64,000 bases of DNA from Pseudomonadota bacterium (GTDB lineage: Bacteria; Myxococcota_A; Polyangia; Polyangiales; Polyangiaceae): contig JAEYYX010000024.1 in NCBI GenBank assembly GCA_023428245.1, forward strand, positions 1 through 64,000, read 5' to 3'. The notes below the pieces were generated by a model. The model was not told where the DNA came from. It saw only the letters and a list, made by a program, of their open reading frames with translations, and did not search any database. The translations under genes and the position numbers were made by a program. Positions 37,467-44,130 of the stretch are shown one piece after another. Position 1 is the stretch's first letter. The number at the start of each line of letters is the position of its first letter.

Positions 37467-38330
37467 TTACACCGTCGGGATAGTGTTCTCGACCGCACGC
37501 ACGGCGTCAGCGTCGAAGTCGACCGAACCCGCACCTGCCGAATCCTCGATGCTCTCGGCGCGACGCGCGCCTGAAATAGCGAAGGTGGTCGGGGTCTTGT
37601 TGATCATCCAAGCTAGAACCAACTGATAAGGGCTCAGGCGACGACGACGCGCCTGATCGCTCAGCTTGCCGAGCGTTGTCAGGGTCGGGGCGCCGAGGGT
37701 CCCCCCAAAGGGCGAATAGGCAAGGAAGGCCTTGCCGTTCTGGGCGCAATAGTCGAGGACGCCGTTCTTCTCGACCTCACGCGCCAGCGGGTGCCAGCGG
37801 TTCTGCACGACCTGAATCCGACCGACTGCTTCAGCCCGCTGGATCAAGGGGACATCGGCGTTGCAGATGCCGACGTGTTTGATCTTGCCCTGCTCTTTGA
37901 GACGAAAGAGCGTCCCGACGCTCTCCTCGTAAGGAATCTTCTTGTCCGAGGAATAGAGGAGCGCGACATCGAGGGCCGACACTGCCTGATTTCTGAGGCA
38001 TCGCTCGACGCTCTCGATGAGATATTCAGGGGAGGAGTCGACACACCAAGCGCCCCCCGGTCGCCGGAGCCCCACGGTCGTCACCAGCGTCACTTTATCG
38101 CGTTGTCCTTCGAGCCCACGCGTCAATAGTCGTTCATTGTGACCGAGCTCATTGTCATCGAGCGCGTAAGCGTCCGAGGTCTCGAAGAGCGTGATGCCGA
38201 AATCAAGAGCGGAGTCGATCACCCGGAGCGACTGATCCTCGGGAGGTCTGCCGGTGATCGAAAGCAGCATCCCACCGAGCCCCACCACGCTGACTTGCGG
38301 GCCCTCGGGACCCAACTGACGCATCTTCAT
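37467..38330 (-). CDS. Aldo/keto reductase family protein with degenerate active site
   Basis: The protein of about 287 residues has the aldo/keto-reductase barrel pattern (LGPEGPQVSVVGLGGM, FETSDAYALDDNELG, LKEQGKIKHVGICNAD, FLAYSPFGG). The catalytic tetrad Asp-Tyr-Lys-His is largely lost: Asp is Glu in FETSDAY, Lys is Thr in VTLVTTVG, and His is Tyr in DVALLYSSD, while the Tyr is kept. ATG 38330 is preferred because upstream in-frame sequence is AT-rich and non-conserved. It precedes the PARP-finger gene by five bases. It may be a non-catalytic binding or regulatory protein. Confidence 0.85.
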   Translation of the reverse strand: MKMRQLGPEGPQVSVVGLGGMLLSITGRPPEDQSLRVIDSALDFGITLFETSDAYALDDNELGHNERLLTRGLEGQRDKVTLVTTVGLRRPGGAWCVDSSPEYLIESVERCLRNQAVSALDVALLYSSDKKIPYEESVGTLFRLKEQGKIKHVGICNADVPLIQRAEAVGRIQVVQNRWHPLAREVEKNGVLDYCAQNGKAFLAYSPFGGTLGAPTLTTLGKLSDQARRRRLSPYQLVLAWMINKTPTTFAISGARRAESIEDSAGAGSVDFDADAVRAVENTIPTV

Positions 38331-38405
38331 CGGGCCGAACTCTACCAAAGGCCGCGGCAAATTTCGCCCCCAAAGTACATAACCAGATATAATCACTTGA
38401 TTTTT

Positions 38406-38447
38406 TCTGCTCGATCGGTCCTAGATTTCTGCTCGATCGGTCCTAGA
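38406..38447. repeat. Direct repeat of a 20-bp element (22-bp spacing)
   Basis: TCTGCTCGATCGGTCCTAGA occurs at 38406-38425 and again, identically, at 38428-38447. The two are 22 bp apart (about two helical turns), in the divergent space between the aldo/keto reductase and the PanE-like reductase. Exact duplication at helical spacing in a promoter region suggests a two-site operator, though a slippage duplication is possible. Confidence 0.8.
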
Positions 38448-38532
38448 AATGACCCATGGCTTGCCCAGATCCCTCGGGGGAGAAAAGACCTTTCGAAAAA
38501 AGCCGACCCGGGACACTCTCTCGTCCGAAACC

Positions 38533-39543
38533 GTGCAGACGAGGGTCATCATCGTAGGCGTTGGAGGGATCGGCGGAGTGCTCGCCGCAAACCTCCTGGG
38601 AGAGCCGATCGACCTAACGGTCGCGACCACCAACGCCGAGATCCGCGCCGCGTTCAAGAGCGGCACGGCGCATTTCGAGGGCAAGAACCTGCCAGCGCTC
38701 CCCGAGGCGAACGTCCTGTCTCGCGCCGATGAAGCAAGTGAGCCATTTGATGTCGCGTTTGTCGCTGTGCAACCGAACGCCATCGACGACGTAGCGAAGA
38801 GCCTCTTGCCAGTCCTTCGCCCCAACTCCGAGGTCATTACCTTGTCGAACGGACTCTGCGACGAGCGGGTCGCAAGGGTGGTCGGGATCGAGCGCGCACG
38901 TGGCGCAGTCGTTATGTGGGGAGCCCGCATGCCGCGCCCCGCCGAATACGTGCGAACTTCCTCCGGTGGCTTTCTGGCCGGCGTGGTAGACCCGGAGGGG
39001 GGCGCTCTCAGCCTGGCCGCCGAGCAACTCCTCGAAAAGGTCGGCCCGGTGCGTCGAACCCAAAACCTCCTCGGTGCTCGCTTCTCGAAGCTCGCGCTCA
39101 ACTCTGCGATCTCCACGCTGGGCACGCTGGGAGGAAAGACGCTCGGGCAGATGATGCTCGCTCGAAACTGTCGGAGGGCAGCACTCCTCATCATCGCCGA
39201 GGCGGTGCGAGTCGCGCACGCGGGCGGGACCGAACTCGAGCAGGTGAACGCCTTGAATCTCGAGTGGCTGGCCCGCGGTCGTGGTCCTCTTCGCCACGCT
39301 GCGCTGATCGCTGTCGGTCTCCGCTACCGGAAGCTCCGCTCGTCGATGCTCGCGGCCGTCGAGCGCGGACGAGCTCCCGCTGTCGACCATCTGAACGGTG
39401 AGATCGTGCGCCGCGGTCATGAGGTTGGTGTGAACGCCACCGTCAACCAGCGAGCCATCGACCTGGTTTGGCAGATCGCCCGCGGCGAACGTCAGGCTGG
39501 CGACGCAACCATCTCCGCGCTCTTACAAGGGAGCCAGGCGTGA
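38533..39543 (+). CDS. Ketopantoate reductase-like (PanE/ApbA) protein
   Basis: The 336-residue product has an N-terminal Rossmann fold (TRVIIVGVGGIGGVLAANLL) and a C-terminal PanE domain. The latter has the lysine-bearing FSKLALNSAISTLG and a DHLNGEIVRRG segment where the catalytic Glu/Asn lie in the family. PanE reduces ketopantoate to pantoate for coenzyme A. GTG 38533 starts the protein exactly at the Rossmann fold; ATG 38449 would add 28 non-conserved residues right behind the direct repeat. The stop overlaps the next start (GTGA). Paralogues of other specificity are common, so the symbol is left blank. Confidence 0.83.
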   Translation: MQTRVIIVGVGGIGGVLAANLLGEPIDLTVATTNAEIRAAFKSGTAHFEGKNLPALPEANVLSRADEASEPFDVAFVAVQPNAIDDVAKSLLPVLRPNSEVITLSNGLCDERVARVVGIERARGAVVMWGARMPRPAEYVRTSSGGFLAGVVDPEGGALSLAAEQLLEKVGPVRRTQNLLGARFSKLALNSAISTLGTLGGKTLGQMMLARNCRRAALLIIAEAVRVAHAGGTELEQVNALNLEWLARGRGPLRHAALIAVGLRYRKLRSSMLAAVERGRAPAVDHLNGEIVRRGHEVGVNATVNQRAIDLVWQIARGERQAGDATISALLQGSQA

Positions 39544-40133
39544 GGCGGCTCCTGCCTCGACGCAGTTTCGTCGCTGCCACGCTCCTTTTCGCCTGCTCGA
39601 AAAAGCGCGTGGCCGAGCTCCCGGTGCTCGGCACTCTGCCTGAGCTCCCTCTCACCGACCAAGAAGGTCAGCCGCACAAGCTGACGGACTATCAGGGCAA
39701 GTTGCTCCTTGTCGCGTTCTTCTTCAGTCGCTGCCCCAGCATCTGCCCGCGCCTCATCGCGCGCATGCAGGAGATGGAGCGGGCCCTCTCGGAGGGGGCC
39801 CGCCCGTTCCATCTCGCTGCGATCAGCGTCGATCCCGAACACGACACGCCCGAGGTGCTTCGCAAGTACGCTAGCGCCCGAGGCATCCGCGCCGAGTCCT
39901 TCAGCCTGCTCACCGGCGACCACAGCCAAATCGCCCTCGCAGCGGAGGAGAACTTCAAGATCGGCCTCGAGGGCAGCTACGACCCCCAAAAGCCCGGGCT
40001 CGGCATCACCCACGGCTCCCACGTCATCCTCGTCGACCCCCAGTCGCGCATCCGCGCCTTCGTTCGGACCTTCGACGACGACGCTATAAGAACGCTGCTC
40101 GGGTACGTAGAGGCCCTCGAAAGCGCCCCTTGA
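39540..40133 (+). CDS. SCO1/SenC-like lipoprotein
   Basis: The 197-residue protein starts at GTG 39540, overlapping the previous stop (GTGA). It has a short signal peptide with lipobox-like LLFACS. The SCO thioredoxin fold contains the copper/thiol motif C65-P-S-I-C69 (FFFSRCPSICPRLIARMQ) and a histidine in GITHGSHVILVDP at the metal-ligand position. SCO proteins deliver copper to cytochrome oxidase or act as envelope thiol-disulfide proteins. No oxidase genes are adjacent, so the client is unknown. Confidence 0.88.
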   Translation: MRRLLPRRSFVAATLLFACSKKRVAELPVLGTLPELPLTDQEGQPHKLTDYQGKLLLVAFFFSRCPSICPRLIARMQEMERALSEGARPFHLAAISVDPEHDTPEVLRKYASARGIRAESFSLLTGDHSQIALAAEENFKIGLEGSYDPQKPGLGITHGSHVILVDPQSRIRAFVRTFDDDAIRTLLGYVEALESAP

Positions 40134-40165
40134 GCCGCCCGCGCCTGTCGTGCCATGGTCGCGCT

Positions 40166-41050
40166 ATGCGCTGGTTCGCCCTGCTTTTTCCCCTCGTTAC
40201 AACGGCCACCGCTTGCGTCCCCGAGGCGCCCCCCAAGGCAGCCGAGCCCGGGACGGAAGACCCCAAAGCCGAGGTCAAAGACGTTCGTCCCCGCGATCGC
40301 GAGCCCGTGCTCGATGAGGTTCTCGAGGCTCATCTGATCGCCGAAAGCGTCGACGGCGTGATCGCGATTCTGGACACGAATGATGGCAAACTCCGCTGCA
40401 GCAATCTCGAGCGCTGCCAGAAACAATACAGCCCGGCCTCGACCTTCAAGATTGCGCACACTTTGGCGGCGCTCGAAGAAGGTATCCTGGAGAACGCCGA
40501 TTCGCCGATGAAATGGGACGGGAAGGAATACACCGTCGAGGATTGGAACCAGGACCATACGCTGAAGAGCGCGATGAATGTCTCCTGCGCCCCTTGCTTC
40601 CAGGGGGTTGCGCGCACGCTCGGCGAGGAGAGGGAGCGCGCGTGGCTCGAGAATCTCGACTACGGCAACAAGAGCGCGAGCGGCCCGCTCGACCGGTTCT
40701 GGCTCGAAGGCGGCGGCCTTCGCATCAGTCCCATTGAGCAGATCGACTTCTTGTATCGGCTCGATCGCGCTGAGCTGCCCGTGAAAGACAGCTCGCGGCA
40801 GACGACGCTCGACGTGCTCGTGAAGAGCGAGACCGACACGTACACCCTGCGCGCCAAGACGGGTGCTGCCTGCGATCCGGTGACCGGTTGGTACGTAGGG
40901 TATCTCGAGTCCGGAACTCGCCGCGTGTACGTTGCCGTCGCTCTCGAAGGAAAGCGTGAGGGCGCTGACGCCGCCGTGGAGCTGAACGCCGCTCGCCCCC
41001 TCGTCGCCTTGCGCGCTCTGCGCGATGTGACAGGTCTACGAATTGACTAA
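40166..41050 (+). CDS. Class D beta-lactamase-like lipoprotein
   Basis: The 294-residue product begins MRWFALLFPLVTTATAC, a signal peptide with likely lipidation at Cys17. It then matches the OXA/BlaR-type penicillin-binding fold: nucleophile S92-T-F-K95 (YSPASTFKIAH), Y166-G-N, FWLEGGGLRISPIEQIDFL, and K231-T-G followed by W242. The second motif is S140-C-A instead of S-x-V, within MNVSCAPCFQ, and the protein carries extra cysteines (C78, C84, C141, C144). It could be a beta-lactamase, a beta-lactam sensor or a penicillin-binding protein. ATG 40166 is used; a TTG at 40130 overlapping the SCO stop is an alternative. Confidence 0.85.
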   Translation: MRWFALLFPLVTTATACVPEAPPKAAEPGTEDPKAEVKDVRPRDREPVLDEVLEAHLIAESVDGVIAILDTNDGKLRCSNLERCQKQYSPASTFKIAHTLAALEEGILENADSPMKWDGKEYTVEDWNQDHTLKSAMNVSCAPCFQGVARTLGEERERAWLENLDYGNKSASGPLDRFWLEGGGLRISPIEQIDFLYRLDRAELPVKDSSRQTTLDVLVKSETDTYTLRAKTGAACDPVTGWYVGYLESGTRRVYVAVALEGKREGADAAVELNAARPLVALRALRDVTGLRID

Positions 41051-41693
41051 CGGGCCTCCGGCCCCGAAAGGAGCTCTTGAACCGCTCCATGAGCCGCTTC
41101 CGGACAGCGCTGGGTAAGTCAGGGGGGATGGAGGTTTCCACCGGGGAGGAGGTCTCGCACCTCGCGCTAGGGAAAATCCGCCGGGAAACCGGTAGGTTCG
41201 GGTAGGACATGCCTCCGTTCTGATCGGAACTTCGTCCAAGGTTCTCGGTCGCGCCCCCTGACAAAGTTGTCCGACTCGAACCTCGCGAAGAGAACTGCTG
41301 TTCGCACCCCGCACCGTCGCCCATGAGGCAGGACTCGACAAAATGGCTCACTCGAGATCGTGAGCCCATGAAGGAGCCGCATGGCTTGCCCCGTGCAAGA
41401 GCGCGCTCTCGAACGAGCCTCCCCCGACGGCCTGAGAGCAGTGTAATTGGAACCGATGGTCGAGTCGCTTCCTGACTTAACAGAAGCAAGCGAACCCTGT
41501 AGAAAACCGGCTGCGCTTGGAAAAGCCCAAGCTCAGGTGGAAGGGAACTCAGGGAACTGTCGTAGTCCGAAGGTTCCGTCGGGGGTCCGAATCTCAACAA
41601 TCCCCACACAATCGTCTGAACCAATTGCTTGTCGGCGAGGACGCTCAAACAAGCGAAGAAACCAAAAAAGAAAGAAAAGAAGAGGTTTTCAAC
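41051..41693. other. 643-bp intergenic region before the Cys-rich gene
   Basis: No conserved gene was recognised on either strand. A small inverted repeat (GGGCCTCCGGCCC near 41054-41066) directly follows the beta-lactamase-like stop. The last 45 bases before the Cys-rich start are strongly A/G-rich (AAACCAAAAAAGAAAGAAAA, then GAAGAGG), an unusual purine-rich leader that may serve as a strong ribosome-loading site. Confidence 0.4.
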
Positions 41694-43028
41694 ATGGCAG
41701 TTTTCAAGAAACTCGGATTCTTTGGGGCGCCGCTCCTCGTCATGGCAACTGGCGCTTTCGCGACCGCAGCGTGTGACAAGGACTCGCTTCCCGGCGGCGA
41801 CATCTGCGGCGATTGTGGCGACGTTGCTACGGGCGACATCGGTATCTCCGGTAACGCTAAGCTCGACGGCTTCTTCGCGGCTGTTGCGACCCTGAACAAG
41901 TCGGTCCTCACGATCAACGCTGACTTCGAGCTCGGTCTCAAGAACCTCGAAGCAGCCTTCGGTCTCGAGGCAGAGGGCAACATCTCGGCTCGCGTCGACG
42001 CGCTCGTCGCTGCCATCCAGGCGGAGATCGAGGCCAACGTCGGAGCCGACGCGGTGCTCAACGTGGACATCCAGCCTGCTCAGTGCTCGGCCAACGTCAA
42101 CGTCGCTGTCGAAGCCCAGGCTCAGTGTGAGGTGAAGGGTGGCTGCGAGGTCGATCCGGGCAAGGTCGACGTCGAGTGCTCGGGAAGCTGCACCGGAAGC
42201 TGTTCGGGCGAGTGCAGTGGCGAGGTTCAATGTAAGGTCGAAGCTCCCTCGATCGAGTGCTCAGGAACCTGCGAAGGCTCCTGCGAAGTCGAAGTGAACG
42301 CGGAGTGTTCAGGGACCTGCAAGGGCGAGTGCGAGGGTGAGTGTTCGGTGAAGAATGCCGACGGTTCCTGCAACGGTTCCTGCAGCGGTACCTGTAAGGG
42401 TTCCTGCAGCGCATCCGCTTCCGGAAAGTGCGAAGGCAAGTGCACCGGCTCCTGCACGGCTGATCCCGGCAACGTGGATTGCGAGGGCGAGGTCAAGTGC
42501 GAAGGTAAGTGCGAAGGTAGCTGCGAAGGCGGTTGCACTGGTGAGGTCGTCCCTCCTTCGGCCGAGTGCGATGCTTCTGCGGATTGCCAGGCACAGGCCA
42601 AGGCTCAGGCCAGCGCCAGCCTCGAGTGCACTCCTCCCCAGATCAACATCGGCTTCGCCGCCAAGGCAGACCTCGACGCAAGCGCTCGCGCTTCTTTCGA
42701 GGCCAAGATCGGTGCGCTCAAGGTGAACGCCCCCGTCATGCTCAGCGCCTTTACCAAGTACTCCGCGCTGTTTGACGGCAAGGTGAACGGTGAGGTTGCG
42801 TTCGATCCGTCGCCGGTCGCTACCGTCGCCGGCGAGCTCAACGCTGTGGTCAACGCTGGCATCGACGGCAAGCTCTTCGCTGATATCCCGGTCGGCCGCA
42901 TCAACTGCGTCCTCCCGGCGATGGAAAGCTCGATCTCGCTCCTCGGCAAGATGACGAGCGAAGCTACGGCTAGCATCCAAGCCCAGGGCAAGTTCGTGAC
43001 CGCCTTCGCTGGTGGCTTCAAGAGCTAA
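41694..43028 (+). CDS. Cys-rich repeat lipoprotein (C-x-G-x-C)
   Basis: The 444-residue exported protein has a signal peptide (FFGAPLLVMATGAFATAAC) with likely lipidation. A helical N-terminal part (about 45-135) is followed by a central Cys-rich region (about 140-305) of C-[ST]-G-x-C and C-x-G-x-C repeats, for example ECSGSCTGSCSGECSGE. A Cys-poor Ala-rich C-terminal domain (about 310-444) completes it. I count about 34 cysteines. Such spacing suggests a rod of stacked disulfide loops or metal-binding loops at the cell surface. ATG 41694 follows a GAAGAGG-type ribosome-binding site. The next gene, 20 bp on, is a disulfide-forming VKOR-DsbA fusion, which suggests a dedicated folding partner. 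Family and function are unknown. Confidence 0.8.
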   Translation: MAVFKKLGFFGAPLLVMATGAFATAACDKDSLPGGDICGDCGDVATGDIGISGNAKLDGFFAAVATLNKSVLTINADFELGLKNLEAAFGLEAEGNISARVDALVAAIQAEIEANVGADAVLNVDIQPAQCSANVNVAVEAQAQCEVKGGCEVDPGKVDVECSGSCTGSCSGECSGEVQCKVEAPSIECSGTCEGSCEVEVNAECSGTCKGECEGECSVKNADGSCNGSCSGTCKGSCSASASGKCEGKCTGSCTADPGNVDCEGEVKCEGKCEGSCEGGCTGEVVPPSAECDASADCQAQAKAQASASLECTPPQINIGFAAKADLDASARASFEAKIGALKVNAPVMLSAFTKYSALFDGKVNGEVAFDPSPVATVAGELNAVVNAGIDGKLFADIPVGRINCVLPAMESSISLLGKMTSEATASIQAQGKFVTAFAGGFKS

Positions 43029-43048
43029 TCTCGGTTAACCATACGCGC

Positions 43049-44086
43049 ATGGCTTCGAACCCATCGCGCGACGCCCGACGGCTGCCCATGTGTTTGGCAG
43101 CCGTCGGCGTTTTGTTCTCCGTCTGGCTCTGGGTGATCCACGTCCGAACCTACGTGGCCCCGCGTTCGGGCAGCGTCTGCTCCATTAACGATACGTTTGA
43201 CTGCACGCGCGTCGCTGCATCGAAAACATCAGTCCTGCTCGGCCTGCCACTGGCTGCCTGGGGTGTGGTCGCCTTCAGCGCGCTTCTCTTCCTGATCTGG
43301 CGCCGCTCGAAGCTCGTGCTTCCGAGCGCGGGCCTGATGGCTCTCGGGGCGGTGGTTCTAACTCTCGTACAGGTCTTCCAGATCGGCTCGCTCTGCTTCG
43401 TCTGTGAAGGAGCTCACGCCGCCTCGCTCGCCCTCGCCGTCTTCGTCTTGAAGGATCGGGCCGAGTACACGCGAGACTGGAAGGACGAGGCAACCCTCAA
43501 GTACGGCGTGCTCCTGCCTGCCTCCGTACTCCTTTCGCTGTTCATGTTCTTGCCCCGCTATTGGGGTGCGTTCAGCTACAAGGCGCCCCCTCCCTTCCCC
43601 ACGGGCCGAACCGACGAAGGGTTCCCCTGGATTGGGGCGGAGAACCCGACCCTCACGATTCACGAGTTCACCGACTACCGCTGTCCCCACTGCGCCCACG
43701 GCTCTGCCCGGAGCCTGCGCAAGCTCGCGACCCGAAGCGACGTGCGCATCGTCCGACGTCAGCACCCTCGCCTGTACTGCACCGTGCCCGCGGCCTGCGA
43801 AGCGGTGCGTGTCGCTTATTGCGCCGAGGCTCAAGGGAAATTCTGGCAAGCGGACCGCTATCTTTTCGAGAACCTCGATCCCCGAGAGACCCCTGACCTG
43901 GCCAAGATCGCGCAAGACCTGAAGCTCGACCAAGCCGAACTCGGGCGCTGCTATAGTGATCCTAAGGTCCAGGAGCGGGCGAACGAGGAAGCTCGCGCCG
44001 CCATGAGGTCCCGGATCGTCGACACCCCCGGCTACATGATCGACGGCAAACGCATCAAGCTCGAGGAGATTGAAGAGATCTTTTGA
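43049..44086 (+). CDS. VKOR-DsbA fusion, disulfide bond forming enzyme
   Basis: The 345-residue protein fuses a VKOR membrane domain to a DsbA-like thioredoxin domain. The VKOR part (about 15-170) has the loop cysteines C44 and C52 (CSINDTFDC) and the quinone-side C116-F-V-C119. The DsbA-like part (about 185-345) has C212-P-H-C215 in FTDYRCPHCAHG. Such fusions oxidise secreted proteins, passing electrons from the thioredoxin domain through VKOR to quinone, and replace DsbA/DsbB. The gene follows the Cys-rich lipoprotein by 20 bp. ATG 43049 is the longest start; ATG 43088 (residue 14) keeps the first membrane span and sits in the hairpin loop. Confidence 0.92.
   Translation: MASNPSRDARRLPMCLAAVGVLFSVWLWVIHVRTYVAPRSGSVCSINDTFDCTRVAASKTSVLLGLPLAAWGVVAFSALLFLIWRRSKLVLPSAGLMALGAVVLTLVQVFQIGSLCFVCEGAHAASLALAVFVLKDRAEYTRDWKDEATLKYGVLLPASVLLSLFMFLPRYWGAFSYKAPPPFPTGRTDEGFPWIGAENPTLTIHEFTDYRCPHCAHGSARSLRKLATRSDVRIVRRQHPRLYCTVPAACEAVRVAYCAEAQGKFWQADRYLFENLDPRETPDLAKIAQDLKLDQAELGRCYSDPKVQERANEEARAAMRSRIVDTPGYMIDGKRIKLEEIEEIF
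43075..43116 (+). terminator. Terminator-like hairpin inside the start of the VKOR-DsbA gene
   Basis: A perfect 12-bp stem (43075-43086 CCGACGGCTGCC, 43096-43107 GGCAGCCGTCGG) with a 9-base loop is followed by CGTTTTGTT. It lies 47 bp after the Cys-rich stop, inside the first codons of the longest VKOR frame. The in-frame ATG at 43088 sits in the loop. It may be the end of the Cys-rich mRNA or an attenuator. Confidence 0.65.
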
Positions 44087-44130
44087 GACTCCCTCTTGGG
44101 GTGAACTCGAGCGCCGGCCTCAGAGCTCAC

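Noticed and set aside
41051..41693. A protein-coding gene in the gap before the Cys-rich gene
   Set aside because: Frames crossing it are either antisense extensions of the neighbouring genes or N-terminal extensions of the Cys-rich frame without conserved sequence or a better start.
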